64,000 nucleotides of DNA from Citrobacter sp. Marseille-Q6884 (GCF_945906775.1 NZ_CAMDRE010000002.1:744001-808000), one strand, 5' to 3'. Counted from the first letter of the stretch, positions 15,038 through 23,330 are shown. The notes: a model not told the origin generated them from the sequence alone. A program made the numbers and translations.

Positions 15038-15060
15038 GATTCAAAACAACAAGTCTTTAT

Positions 15061-15096
15061 GGCTATGCGTGTCCGCGCATGGCCTTTAACCATTTT
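15061..15096 (+). terminator. tR1-like terminator between cro and cII
   Basis: GGCTATGCG pairs imperfectly with CGCGCATGGCC (15061-15083), followed after TTAACCA by a six-T run (15091-15096). Placed right after nutR, it matches lambda tR1, a terminator overcome by N. Confidence 0.62.
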
Positions 15097-15109
15097 TTAC
15101 ACCAAAGGA

Positions 15110-15142
15110 ATTATCACAGATGGAAAACTCAATTAACCGCAA
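15110..15142 (-). promoter_or_regulatory. pRE, CII-activated repressor-establishment promoter
   Basis: On the minus strand TTGC-GGTTAA-TTGA (15142-15129) nearly matches the CII site TTGCn6TTGC. Its spacer is the -35 region, and exactly 17 bp further is a -10 GATAAT (15115-15110). The placement over the start of cII and reading back through cro into cI is the lambda pRE layout. Confidence 0.78.
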
Positions 15143-15443
15143 CAAGGTCAATGCCCGTCGCATTGAATCCTGGTTGCTAAACCGTATCGCCATGAAAGGT
15201 GGAAGCAACGTAGCTAAAGAGATTGGCGTCGATAAGGCACAGATAACCCGCTGGAAAGAAACGTGGCTGCCGAAGATGGCAATGCTGTTGGCAGTTCTTG
15301 AGTGGGGTGTGGTTGATGACGATATCGCAAGGGTTTCAAAGCAAGTTGCTCTCTACCTTGAAGAGAACATTTTGACGAACGTCAGAAAGAAAAAATCCCC
15401 GGCGGCAACCGAGGATTCAGATCAAATCACCATGCAATTCTGA
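15120..15443 (+). CDS. cII: CII-type transcriptional activator
   Basis: 107 residues beginning MENSINRNKVNARRIESWLL. It has the CII HTH plan (GSNVAKEIGVDKAQITRWKETWLPK) and a helical oligomerisation segment (MAMLLAVLEWGVVDDDIARV). CII activates pRE and thereby cI. Its candidate binding site overlaps its own start at 15129-15142. It is larger than lambda CII (97 aa) because of a longer C-terminal tail. Confidence 0.9.
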   Translation: MENSINRNKVNARRIESWLLNRIAMKGGSNVAKEIGVDKAQITRWKETWLPKMAMLLAVLEWGVVDDDIARVSKQVALYLEENILTNVRKKKSPAATEDSDQITMQF

Positions 15444-15530
15444 GTCGAATAACTGGATCAATTCACAGGAGTAATTATGCCTGGACAAAACAGACAAGTA
15501 AACCATGACAGATGCAATGGAGAATGATTT

Positions 15531-16418
15531 ATGGCCCGTTCACGAAACATAAAGCCAGGCTTTTTCACCAATGATGAACTGGCTGAATGCTCTCCATATG
15601 CCCGCCTACTTTTTGCCGGGTTGTGGACTATAGCTGACAAAGAAGGGCGATTGGACGATCGCCCAAAGAAAGTAAAAGCAATGGTGCTGCCTTTCGATGA
15701 TGTGGACTGCAATGATCTGCTTCAACAGCTTCACAGCCATAAATTCATCAACCGATATCAGGTAAATGGTGATTCATACATCCAAATAAATAACTGGAAG
15801 AAGCACCAGAACCCTCACTGCAAAGAAGCTGCTAGTGAGATACCAGAACCAGTAGAGAACAATGACAGCACCGGACAAGAACAGTGCAAGGACGATAAAG
15901 AGGAAGACAAGAAGGATACTGATGAACCTCAAGTCATTGAAAATAATGAAGCACCAGAAAAGCACCATGCAAGCACAGTGCAAGAACAAGTAGAGAACAA
16001 TTTAAATCCTGCTGATTCCCTTAACCTGATTCCTGATTCCCTCATTCCTCATACTGATTCCCTTTCTAACACCCAAGCCGCTGATGCGACTTGCGAAGGG
16101 TCTGAGGCTGATGTCCATAAAATTTCAAGTCGCTATGCATTCGAAGGAAATATCGTTCGGTTAAACCACAAGGACTACGAAGCCTGGAGACGCCTGTATC
16201 CGAACATTGACCTGAAGTACGAACTGGAAAAGCTGGATATCGAATTTAGCCATGAGAAGCCAAAGAACTGGTTTATCACTGCTAGCCAGAAACTTAGCTA
16301 CCAGAACAAGCAAGCGCTATCCAGACCGGTACGCAAGGTTGCTAATGGCCTTCAGTCTGAAGGTTTTGCGTCGAAGGACTACGGAAAAACTGAAATCCCA
16401 TCCTGGGCTCAGGAGTGA
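15531..16418 (+). CDS. Replication initiation protein (O-type)
   Basis: 295 residues starting MARSRNIKPGFFTNDELAEC, the usual start of phage O / gp18-type initiators with a winged-helix N-terminal domain (1-100). A long Glu/Asp/Asn-rich linker (100-180) is encoded by DNA containing iteron-like repeats at 16012-16060. The C-terminal part (NWFITASQKLSYQNKQALSR) is likely to contact the helicase loader. It binds the origin inside its own gene and recruits the downstream loader and host DnaB. Confidence 0.88.
   Translation: MARSRNIKPGFFTNDELAECSPYARLLFAGLWTIADKEGRLDDRPKKVKAMVLPFDDVDCNDLLQQLHSHKFINRYQVNGDSYIQINNWKKHQNPHCKEAASEIPEPVENNDSTGQEQCKDDKEEDKKDTDEPQVIENNEAPEKHHASTVQEQVENNLNPADSLNLIPDSLIPHTDSLSNTQAADATCEGSEADVHKISSRYAFEGNIVRLNHKDYEAWRRLYPNIDLKYELEKLDIEFSHEKPKNWFITASQKLSYQNKQALSRPVRKVANGLQSEGFASKDYGKTEIPSWAQE
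16012..16060. other. Candidate phage replication origin (iterons inside the initiator gene)
   Basis: CTGATTC occurs four times at 16012, 16026, 16033 and 16054, three of them extended to CTGATTCCCT, in the linker-coding part of the initiator gene. In lambda and relatives the origin iterons lie in exactly this place. The region is AT-rich on its upstream side. Assignment as ori is by analogy. Confidence 0.6.
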
Positions 16419-16420
16419 AC

Positions 16421-17272
16421 ATGACACTGGACGAAAAGATTTTCTCTCTGGAAAAGATGCTTTCAGAGCTATCACAGCCACCGTTAGAAATTCCAAACAG
16501 CACTGTTGAGTTTGATGATGCCACCTGCGAAATACATGGACCGTTTCAACAGCGCCGACGCGTATCGACTACGCACATAAAAATACCAACCGTTCCGTCT
16601 CGTTGCCCTGGTTGCATTCGGGATGAGCTAATCGAACTACAGGCTGAAAAAATTCGCATCGATGAGGCATCTCGCAAGAGAAATATCGAAATGCTGATGG
16701 AGGCGTTAGACATACCAAGCCGTTTTTTGTTCTGCACCCTACAGAACTACGAGCCAGTAAACGACGATGCTCAACGCGTTCTGAAAGTCTGCCAGGCGTA
16801 CGCTAACCGATGGCCTGAGCGATTGAAGAAAGGTGGTGGACTCGTAATGTGTGGCAAGCCTGGAACCGGTAAGAACCATCTCGCTTTTGGTATCGCTCGG
16901 ATCGCCATTGCTGAGCATCAAAGCTCGGCTGTATTCACCACCGCTCTGAAAATTGCCCGAGAGTACAAATCAACCTGGTCGAAGGGTTCAACGCGCACTG
17001 AAGACGATGTGATCCGCTACTTCACCAAGCCAGACCTGCTGATCATCGATGAGGTAGGGGTACAGTTCGGAAGTGATGCCGAGAAGCTGATCATGTTCGA
17101 AATCATCAACACCCGATACGAGCGCATGAAGCCAACCATCCTGATTAGCAACCAGACCAAAGAAGAACTGGCAGCATTCATCGGTGAGCGCGTCATAGAC
17201 CGCATGAGCGACGGCGGTGGCTGCACTCTGTCATTCACCTGGGATTCATACCGATCGAAGGGGGCCGCATGA
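16421..17272 (+). CDS. DnaC-like AAA+ helicase loader
   Basis: 283 residues from the ATG at 16421, five bases after AGGAG; an in-frame GTG at 16415 is the alternative. The N-terminal part has a Cys pattern (CEIHGPF ... RCPGC) typical of phage loaders. The AAA+ core has Walker A CGKPGTGKNH (about 142-151), Walker B LLIIDEVG, and a sensor-like ILISNQTKEEL. It should load host DnaB at the phage origin, doing the job of lambda P. It follows the initiator by 2 bp and overlaps the next gene. Confidence 0.9.
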   Translation: MTLDEKIFSLEKMLSELSQPPLEIPNSTVEFDDATCEIHGPFQQRRRVSTTHIKIPTVPSRCPGCIRDELIELQAEKIRIDEASRKRNIEMLMEALDIPSRFLFCTLQNYEPVNDDAQRVLKVCQAYANRWPERLKKGGGLVMCGKPGTGKNHLAFGIARIAIAEHQSSAVFTTALKIAREYKSTWSKGSTRTEDDVIRYFTKPDLLIIDEVGVQFGSDAEKLIMFEIINTRYERMKPTILISNQTKEELAAFIGERVIDRMSDGGGCTLSFTWDSYRSKGAA

Positions 17273-17679
17273 TGGACAGCTTAAAGCAACGCATTCTCGA
17301 TTACGTATCAGCCAACCAGCCCGCCAAGGTTGACCTGATTTACAAGGAGCTTGGCATCTGCCGTAACCGGTACTACGAAGAGGCTAAGCAACTCCGGTTC
17401 ATGGGTATGTTACGCAGCGTACCGGGTATCGGTGTATTCCCCGGAGAAGATGCTTATCAGCACTGGCTGAAAAATGGCGGCTACGAAGAAATCCGGCAGC
17501 GCGCTGTCGATGCAAATCTGAGTAGCCAGGAAGCGAAGGGGATGAAGAAACCGCGTAACAGTGATGACCCGAAGATGTTCGGACCATACGACCCGGCGAA
17601 GAATGGAGTCGTTGCAGAGTTCATGCAAAGCGATGCGAGAAAGCGGCTGATGATGGTTTACGGGAGATTAGGAGCATGA
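17269..17679 (+). CDS. Hypothetical phage protein, HTH-like N-terminus
   Basis: 136 residues; two ATG codons in a row at the start overlap the loader's stop codon. The first 60 residues (LKQRILDYVSANQPAKVDLI ...) suggest a winged-helix fold; the rest is basic. It follows replication genes in several P22-like phages by my recollection, function unknown. Overlaps the next gene by 4 bp. Confidence 0.68.
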   Translation: MMDSLKQRILDYVSANQPAKVDLIYKELGICRNRYYEEAKQLRFMGMLRSVPGIGVFPGEDAYQHWLKNGGYEEIRQRAVDANLSSQEAKGMKKPRNSDDPKMFGPYDPAKNGVVAEFMQSDARKRLMMVYGRLGA

Positions 17680-17975
17680 AAGAGACACGTAACACGCGAG
17701 AAATCATTGAGCAGGAATATAACGAATTTCCCGAAACCATCCTCCACGCTGAACTGTGCCGCGCATGTGCTCGCGTAGACGGTCGCAGCATCAAGCAGTC
17801 ACTCAAGGCATTTGCTCTGGCACGTATCGAAAAGGTTGAGAGCAAGCCGCTTAAGGGCGCACTGGAGCAGATGGCATCCAGCATGTTTCCAGAGACAGAG
17901 ATAGCCCGTATCCGCGCCTGTGTAGGCCGCATGGAGTCGGCACTGGTTAAGACATTCGGAGTGAAGCGAGCATGA
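17676..17975 (+). CDS. Hypothetical phage protein
   Basis: 99 residues, MKETRNTREIIEQEYNEFPE..., mostly helical, with no clear motif. It overlaps genes on both sides by 4 bp and so is co-translated with them in the right early operon. Confidence 0.65.
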   Translation: MKETRNTREIIEQEYNEFPETILHAELCRACARVDGRSIKQSLKAFALARIEKVESKPLKGALEQMASSMFPETEIARIRACVGRMESALVKTFGVKRA

Positions 17976-18058
17976 CTGAAGCCTACATAGCAGAGCTATC
18001 TGCAAGCGTGGCCGTGATAGTCGGCCTTTTTTATGCGATACGCAAAAACATCGATTAA
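17972..18058 (+). CDS. Tiny single-span membrane peptide (28 aa)
   Basis: MTEAYIAELSASVAVIVGLF... ending IRKNID. The ATG overlaps the upstream stop (ATGA), and the peptide has an acidic N-terminus, one hydrophobic segment (about 12-22) and a basic end, consistent with a membrane insert. The DNA also holds a weak GGCC...GGCC plus T-run hairpin. Too short to be sure. Confidence 0.4.
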   Translation: MTEAYIAELSASVAVIVGLFYAIRKNID

Positions 18059-18060
18059 CA

Positions 18061-18085
18061 GGCTCGCATCGCGGGCCTTTTTTAT
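18061..18085 (+). terminator. Intrinsic terminator in the right early operon
   Basis: GGCTCGC-ATC-GCGGGCC (one wobble) followed by TTTTTT. It divides the replication block from the accessory block and is presumably read through when N has modified polymerase. Confidence 0.65.
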
Positions 18086-18097
18086 GAGGGTAGGATT

Positions 18098-18553
18098 ATG
18101 AGCGTTAAACGTTATTGGTCATACGCTGGCGGCGATTCCTCAATGCAGGAAACGGAAACCGGTAATTACGTGAAGTACGAAGACTACGCATCACTTGAAA
18201 GAAAAAACATTGAACTGGCAGTACAGATCGCTAACGCCGAGAGCAAGTGCAGGGAGCTGGCAGGGGTAGTTGCTGAGAACGCTGATTTAAAATCGCTGAT
18301 TGAACAGCATGCAGGCTCTATCGCTGTATGCCCAAATTGCTCACATGAAGAGCCGAGCGAAACTGACGACATAGTAGCGCTTTATCGATCAATGGAAACC
18401 CCGGGCACCAAAGTTTTCATAGCTGAAGTGGGTGCTCAGGCTGTGGAAGCATGCGCAGAGTCATTACTGTCAAATGACGATATTGGCATTAACAGCGAGT
18501 ATGCACTGATGCGTGACTTCGCCGCCCAACTTCGCAAAGGAGCCGCGCTATGA
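18098..18553 (+). CDS. Ea22-like accessory phage protein
   Basis: 151 residues. MSVKRYWSYAGGDSSMQETE at the start and a central coiled coil (ERKNIELAVQIANAESKCRE) with a CPNC knuckle are features of the mosaic Ea22/Eaa group in lambdoid phages. These genes are non-essential and of unknown function. Overlaps the next gene by 4 bp. Confidence 0.62.
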   Translation: MSVKRYWSYAGGDSSMQETETGNYVKYEDYASLERKNIELAVQIANAESKCRELAGVVAENADLKSLIEQHAGSIAVCPNCSHEEPSETDDIVALYRSMETPGTKVFIAEVGAQAVEACAESLLSNDDIGINSEYALMRDFAAQLRKGAAL

Positions 18554-19116
18554 GCAAGTCAATCGCAGATGGCGCAAAACTGACGCCAGAAACATTCGCT
18601 GATTTTATTGAGCGTCTGAAATATCACCATTGCGGAGAAGGTGTTAGTCGCCATATCACCGCCGACCCAATTTTCATGGTTCAGAAGGAGTCAACAATTT
18701 ACGGTATGGACACCGATTATTGCGATGGCCGTTTCGTAGCGTTCGAAGATAGCGTCTGGTTTTCCCCGCAAGAATACTGGGATGACCTGGACGATGATGA
18801 ACAGGCTGATCTCAACGCTGAATGTGAGGAAACATACGACACGCCATTCACAGAGCTTTGTGAAGATACTCAGTGGTCTGTTCTAGAAGATCTAGAAAAT
18901 CACACTGTAAGCGGGTTCAAAAAAGAATGGCAGCACGTAAACGCGCACCTTACCAGAGAGGCTGCGGAGGCGTTCATTCGACGAAAACAACACGACTACC
19001 CACCGCTTCGAGTTTACGTCGAAAGCATGTATTTCGGGTGGGAGTATCGGGAAATCATCAATGCTCTTTGTGATGGACGCTTAGTTCTCGCAGATACCCA
19101 GGAGGCAGCCCAATGA
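18550..19116 (+). CDS. Hypothetical phage protein
   Basis: 188 residues, strongly acidic in the middle (EYWDDLDDDEQADLNAECEE). The N-terminal DFIERLKYHHCGEGVSRHIT resembles proteins that lie among eaa-type genes in other lambdoid phages. No enzyme motif seen. Coupled to neighbours by 4-bp overlaps at both ends. Confidence 0.62.
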   Translation: MSKSIADGAKLTPETFADFIERLKYHHCGEGVSRHITADPIFMVQKESTIYGMDTDYCDGRFVAFEDSVWFSPQEYWDDLDDDEQADLNAECEETYDTPFTELCEDTQWSVLEDLENHTVSGFKKEWQHVNAHLTREAAEAFIRRKQHDYPPLRVYVESMYFGWEYREIINALCDGRLVLADTQEAAQ

Positions 19117-19571
19117 AAGCACTCAACAAACAGGCGCTGCGTAGTCAGAGCGTTGAAGGTTCTTTTTACCTGGTCGAATGCTGCAATTGCGGTGAAATGT
19201 ACCCAAGCAACCTTTTGGATGGTGGGGAGGCAATTGCTGACTCTGGAGATTACGGTGATTGCTACTGCCACCTGTGCGGAGCAGATGACACGGAACGTGC
19301 AGATTGGGGAGATGTAAATTCGAATGAAGCAAAGGCGTGGAATTTTCAGCAGAAACGTATTGAGGCGCTGCTGGATGATTTGGAAGCCGCAGAGAAGCGC
19401 ATAGCGGAACTGTCTGCTAGCCACAGCAAATTGCGCGACACAATGGCTGGCATCCACAACACAATCCGAATGGATGGCGGCTATACGCCACTGGCAGCAA
19501 TACTCAATGCCGCTAAACGCGCATATGAAGAATCAGCCACCGCCGCTGGCATTGGCGTGAAGGGAGAGTGA
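19113..19571 (+). CDS. Ea22-like protein with N-terminal zinc knuckles
   Basis: 152 residues. Two CxxC pairs (CCNCGEMY and CYCHLCGADD) suggest a zinc ribbon near the N-terminus, followed by a coiled coil (RIEALLDDLEAAEKRIAELS) and the GYTPLAAILNAAKRAYEE tail typical of Ea22-like proteins. Function unknown; mosaic exchange among such genes is common. Confidence 0.62.
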   Translation: MKALNKQALRSQSVEGSFYLVECCNCGEMYPSNLLDGGEAIADSGDYGDCYCHLCGADDTERADWGDVNSNEAKAWNFQQKRIEALLDDLEAAEKRIAELSASHSKLRDTMAGIHNTIRMDGGYTPLAAILNAAKRAYEESATAAGIGVKGE

Positions 19572-19572
19572 G

Positions 19573-19848
19573 ATGGAAAACGTTAACTTTGTAGTGCAAC
19601 TACTGAAGAGTGACGAATGCGTAACGCTCATGGCCCACGCAGAAGTCAGTAAGGATGAGCTTATCGACGAAGCCATTCGCCAGGGTGAGATTGAAGAAGA
19701 TGAGCGAGAACGCTTCGATAAGGCCGAGTTTTGCGCCAGCAAGTGGATGAAGGCAGTTCCGCGCGCTGGCTACTCAACCTACTACTACGAATCGCGTGAA
19801 GGTGTTCGCGGAGCATTCAAAGCAACCTGTCTACAGTATCTCTGGTAA
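19573..19848 (+). CDS. Hypothetical phage protein
   Basis: 91 residues, MENVNFVVQLLKSDECVTLM..., acidic centre and an aromatic C-terminus (YSTYYYESREGVRG). It starts one base after the previous stop. No family recognised. Confidence 0.58.
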   Translation: MENVNFVVQLLKSDECVTLMAHAEVSKDELIDEAIRQGEIEEDERERFDKAEFCASKWMKAVPRAGYSTYYYESREGVRGAFKATCLQYLW

Positions 19849-19858
19849 GGACTAACCC

Positions 19859-20848
19859 ATGACAACTAACCACCCGGCGCACGGTCCCGTATCACTCGAG
19901 AGCCTGCACCAGATAAGCGAAATACTCAGCAAAGCATCAGCACAAAGTGGCGGCGGTAATCTCGGCTACGCAATGGCTGATGCTGTGAAGGTGATTGATG
20001 GGGTAATAGCGACAACGAATATAGAGCCAGTAGCGTGCATTGACCGAGCGAACCTTGATTACCTAGCTGACGGGTGTGACGGGCATGTATGGGCTACGTC
20101 ATACGCTGAAACCGGCGATGTTCTGCTCTATACCACCCCGATAACGCCAGCAGTGCCGGATGAAAAACGGGATGATGACGGTAGCGTTACGTCAGATTTC
20201 GACCACGGCTGGAACGCCTGCCGCGCCACCATGCTTCAGGGTGCCGATGGCAAGCCTGAGTTAACAGTCTGGTACGGTGCAATGCCGGAAACGAACGGCA
20301 AAACTAACTGGACCGCTATGCTGCATCGCAAAGATCACCACCCGTGGGAAGGCATCACAATCGACCGTTCCGAGTATCCTGGCCGAGTACGCTATGAAGC
20401 TGACCGCATGCGTCACCTTATCGGTGAGCTGGCGGATAAGCCGGATATCCTAGCTTACGATTCAGATGCTCACAGCGGATGCGTTGAACCTGTAACGACG
20501 GCTTACAAGTTGCGCGATGCGGTGGAAATCATCCGCAACTCAGGAATAGAAATCGACGCTGAGAAAATCTTTGCAGAGCGTGACGTTCTCAACACTCCAG
20601 ATTGTTGGTGCAGAACATGCCGGCCAGTTACCGTAACAGACATGCGATTCGTCGTCTGCCCTGATTGCGGCAACAAGCGCTGCCCGCACGCCAATGACCA
20701 CCGGAATGCATGCACAGGAAGTAATGAGCCAGGGCAGGAAGGTAGCGCGTACCCAGCGGCACCGCAGCAGGAGGTGAAGTCAGCGCTTGAACATGGGATG
20801 CAGCGTTACGCCGGAGCTATGCAAAAACTGTCTGAAGGGGATAAGTGA
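19859..20848 (+). CDS. Mosaic Ea22-type phage protein with C-terminal Cys cluster
   Basis: 329 residues. Several pieces known from different lambdoid Ea22/Eaa proteins appear in series: an N-terminal HQISEILSKASAQSG, a DFDHGWNACRATML segment, and a C-terminal CRTCRP ... VCPDCGNKRCPHANDHRNAC zinc-like cluster. This looks like a product of module shuffling. Function unknown. Its stop overlaps the next start (TGATG). Confidence 0.6.
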   Translation: MTTNHPAHGPVSLESLHQISEILSKASAQSGGGNLGYAMADAVKVIDGVIATTNIEPVACIDRANLDYLADGCDGHVWATSYAETGDVLLYTTPITPAVPDEKRDDDGSVTSDFDHGWNACRATMLQGADGKPELTVWYGAMPETNGKTNWTAMLHRKDHHPWEGITIDRSEYPGRVRYEADRMRHLIGELADKPDILAYDSDAHSGCVEPVTTAYKLRDAVEIIRNSGIEIDAEKIFAERDVLNTPDCWCRTCRPVTVTDMRFVVCPDCGNKRCPHANDHRNACTGSNEPGQEGSAYPAAPQQEVKSALEHGMQRYAGAMQKLSEGDK

Positions 20849-21144
20849 TGGCTAACCTTCAACTGGCAGTTAACGGTGAATACTTCGACCAGATGAAGTC
20901 AGGAGAGAAGACGGAAGAGTATCGCCTGGTTAATAAATACTGGTGTCGCAGGCTATCGCATGGTCACAACCAAAAGCTACCGCGACGATTTGATCGCCTT
21001 ATTATCACCCGCGGATATCCAAAGCGTGATGATATGAGTAGGCGTATCGATGTCCCATATGCTGGATATGAAGTGAAGGTGATAACTCACCCTCACTTCG
21101 GGCCGGAGCCGGTTAAAGTGTTCGCTATCAAGGTGAATATTTAA
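20848..21144 (+). CDS. ASCH-domain-like protein
   Basis: 98 residues from the ATG at 20848 (a GTG at 20845 is in frame). The order LQLAVNGEYFDQMKSGEKTE / EYRLVNKYW / FDRLIITRGYP / YEVKVITHPHFG / VFAIKVNI follows the ASCH fold, a PUA-like RNA-binding domain found in phage and modification-related proteins. Substrate unknown. Confidence 0.72.
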   Translation: MANLQLAVNGEYFDQMKSGEKTEEYRLVNKYWCRRLSHGHNQKLPRRFDRLIITRGYPKRDDMSRRIDVPYAGYEVKVITHPHFGPEPVKVFAIKVNI

Positions 21145-21167
21145 TACTGGCGCAACGTCAAGCAACA

Positions 21168-21196
21168 TTACTCACCCTCAAAATTAGTGTTATAAT
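21168..21196 (+). promoter_or_regulatory. Candidate promoter upstream of the nin genes
   Basis: TTACTC (21168-21173), 17 bp, TATAAT (21191-21196). The -10 is perfect and the -35 is moderate. It lies in a 110-bp gap before ninB and could give constitutive low-level nin/late-regulator expression. Not known from lambda, so an inference. Confidence 0.45.
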
Positions 21197-21254
21197 TAGG
21201 TCGCAGTCGGATTGAGCACCCGGTTGTGACCTCTGCATCTGATTGGGAAATTAG

Positions 21255-21353
21255 ATGCGAAACACAAAGAGTACTTCAAACCACCTGTCACAGATGCAGA
21301 AATGCACCTGCGATTTTCTGCATTCTGCGTTACCTCTCGTAGGTGGCGTATGA
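21255..21353 (+). CDS. Small ORF before ninB (position of P22 ninA)
   Basis: 32 residues, MRNTKSTSNHLSQMQKCTCD..., whose stop overlaps the ninB ATG (ATGA). The overlap suggests translation coupled to ninB. No motif apart from CxC. There is no strong ribosome binding site, so the call is weak. Confidence 0.38.
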   Translation: MRNTKSTSNHLSQMQKCTCDFLHSALPLVGGV

Positions 21354-21799
21354 AGCAACAATTCCACCTCGTAAACGAATCCGTAAAGCAGAACGCCATC
21401 AACTACATTCGTGAGTTGCCGGTCGACGCTAAGCGTCCACTGATTCTCGACATCAAAGAGATGACCCGCACTGCTCAGCAAAACCGTAAATTATGGCCTC
21501 TGCTGAAAGACCTCTCCGATCAGGTTCTCTGGTTTGGAAACAAATACGACTCAGACGACTGGAAAGATTTGATAACCGCAATGGTCGCAAAGTCCAATAA
21601 GCAGGAGCAACGAATGGCTCCAGGTCTGGATGGCGGAATTGTGATGTTCGGTCAACGTACCAGCAAGATGACTGTGCGCCAGATGGTAGAAGTCATCGAG
21701 GCAATCTACTGGTTCGGCACTCAGCAGAACGTCAAATTCAGCGACAAGTCACGCATTGAAATTGAATGGGCTAAGCAGTGGGGTGATCGCAATGCGTAA
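21350..21799 (+). CDS. ninB: NinB, recombination mediator (lambda Orf family)
   Basis: 149 residues from the ATG at 21350 (MKQQFHLVNESVKQNAINYI). It shows the NinB pattern EMTRTAQQNRKLWPLLKDLS and the C-terminal EAIYWFGTQQNVKFSDKSRI. Lambda Orf/NinB binds SSB-coated single-stranded DNA and helps load the annealing protein. A longer frame to 21302 exists but would overlap the preceding small ORF. Overlaps ninG by 8 bp. Confidence 0.9.
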   Translation: MKQQFHLVNESVKQNAINYIRELPVDAKRPLILDIKEMTRTAQQNRKLWPLLKDLSDQVLWFGNKYDSDDWKDLITAMVAKSNKQEQRMAPGLDGGIVMFGQRTSKMTVRQMVEVIEAIYWFGTQQNVKFSDKSRIEIEWAKQWGDRNA

Positions 21800-22367
21800 A
21801 CCAACCAGCCGCAGCTGCAAAATCTGCAAGACCAAATTCACCGCTATCTACGACAACGTATGGTGGTGCTGTCCTGAGCATGGCTTCGAGTACAGCCAAC
21901 TCCTGTTAGCCAAGAAGAAACTGGCAGCCGAGCGCAAGCGCAAGCAGGAGGCGCAGCAGGAACGCCGTGAGCTGAAGGTTAGGAAAGCCGCACTTAAACC
22001 TCTCAGCCACTGGATCAGCATTACTCAGCGCGTTTTCAATGACTACATCAGGGCCAGAGATGGGAAGGTTTGCATTAGCTGTGGCAGCAAAACCGCCATC
22101 AGTTACCACGCTGGTCACTACAGAACGACAGCTGCAGCATCTCAGCTTCGGTTCAATGAAGATAATTGCTCCAGCCAATGCGCCGCATGCAACGTTCATA
22201 AGTCAGGTTCAATCACAGAGTATAGGTCTGGGCTTATCAAAAAAATTGGCCTTCAGAGAGTGTTGGACCTCGAATCAGACAGCCGAGTAGTGAAGTACAC
22301 AAAAGATTCACTAGCGGAAATCCGTCAAACCTACCGTAAGAAACTCAAGGAGATCCTCAATGATTAA
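21792..22367 (+). CDS. ninG: NinG (Rap), Holliday-junction endonuclease
   Basis: 191 residues from the ATG at 21792, following GGGGTGATC. N-terminal CKICKTKF ... CCPEHG zinc motif, a basic coiled region, then the core HAGHYRTTAAASQLRFNEDN with CAACNVHKSG, as in lambda Rap. Rap cleaves recombination intermediates. It sits in the nin cluster after ninB. Confidence 0.9.
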   Translation: MRKPTSRSCKICKTKFTAIYDNVWWCCPEHGFEYSQLLLAKKKLAAERKRKQEAQQERRELKVRKAALKPLSHWISITQRVFNDYIRARDGKVCISCGSKTAISYHAGHYRTTAAASQLRFNEDNCSSQCAACNVHKSGSITEYRSGLIKKIGLQRVLDLESDSRVVKYTKDSLAEIRQTYRKKLKEILND

Positions 22368-23139
22368 GAGGAAATTATCTGTCACGTCTGGGCAGAAGTT
22401 CAACAGATTAACTGTCGTGGATCCTTGCGTACGAAAAAATGGCGATATTTACCATTTCTGCCGGTGCGAATGTGGCGTTGAACGGCTTTTCCTCGCGCGA
22501 AATATTGAGAGCGGTAAGTCAAAAAGTTGTGGCTGTCTTTCCAGAGAGAAGGCCAAAGAGCGGGCAACGCATGGCCTTTCAAAATCCCCTATTTATATGA
22601 CCTGGTCTCGCATGTGTCGACGTTGTGATAACCAAAAGGTTGCTAGATATAAAAACTACGGCGGAAGAGGGATTAAGGTCTGCGAACGTTGGAAAAACTT
22701 TGAGAACTTCTATGAAGACATGGGAGATATTCCAGGACCTGATTTCTCAATTGGGCGCATTGATAACGATAAAGATTATTGTCCTGAAAATTGCAGATGG
22801 GAGACAGCGGAGCAGCAGCAGAACAATACAAGCAGAACCATCTGGATAGAGCACGATGGCTTGCGCATGAGCTTGACTCAGTGGGCAAAGAAACTCAATC
22901 AGCCATATTCACTCCTAAAAAATCGACATGCCGCAGGTTGGAGCGCCGAGGAGATCCTTTCAGATAGAAAGGACCAGCGTAAATTCATCACCTTCCAAGG
23001 CGAGACGAAGCTTACGACAGAATGGATGAGAGATTTAGGCATCCCCATTTCGTCGTTCTACCACCACGCCAGAAAAGGCCTAACCAAAGAAGAAATAATT
23101 GCTCTGTATGCAGGCAACGCGAGAGAGGATAAGTCATGA
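22360..23139 (+). CDS. Putative HNH/AP2-type homing endonuclease
   Basis: 259 residues. N-terminal zinc module (FCRCECGVERLF ... SKSCGCLSRE), then YKNYGGRGIKVCERWKNFEN with DFSIGRIDNDKDYCPENCRW, the pattern of phage HNH/AP2-like endonucleases; C-terminal repeats (LTQWAKKLNQPYSLLKNR, EWMRDLGIPISSFYHHARK) look like NUMOD-type DNA-contacting helices. It lies between ninG and the 64-aa gene with short overlaps, so it is a free-standing invader that has joined the operon without breaking it. Confidence 0.78.
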   Translation: MIKRKLSVTSGQKFNRLTVVDPCVRKNGDIYHFCRCECGVERLFLARNIESGKSKSCGCLSREKAKERATHGLSKSPIYMTWSRMCRRCDNQKVARYKNYGGRGIKVCERWKNFENFYEDMGDIPGPDFSIGRIDNDKDYCPENCRWETAEQQQNNTSRTIWIEHDGLRMSLTQWAKKLNQPYSLLKNRHAAGWSAEEILSDRKDQRKFITFQGETKLTTEWMRDLGIPISSFYHHARKGLTKEEIIALYAGNAREDKS

Positions 23140-23330
23140 CCCGCACCGATATCGACAACTATCAGCGCTCGTCAGTAGAGCGTGCTACCAGGCTGACTCC
23201 TTACGCAAGAAGCGAAATAGCCCGTCTGGATGTTGAGACAGCAGAACTTCAGAAACGCATCGATCGGAACAACGAATTACGCCGTGAAATCATCAACCGC
23301 GCAAACATGAACAAGGGGCCGTCAGCATGA
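23136..23330 (+). CDS. Small coiled-coil phage protein of the nin region
   Basis: 64 residues, MTRTDIDNYQRSSVERATRL..., ending with a helix rich in Arg and Glu (ETAELQKRIDRNNELRREII). It occupies the place of small nin genes (ninH/Y/Z) but I cannot match it to one. Overlaps on both sides by 4 bp. Confidence 0.6.
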   Translation: MTRTDIDNYQRSSVERATRLTPYARSEIARLDVETAELQKRIDRNNELRREIINRANMNKGPSA

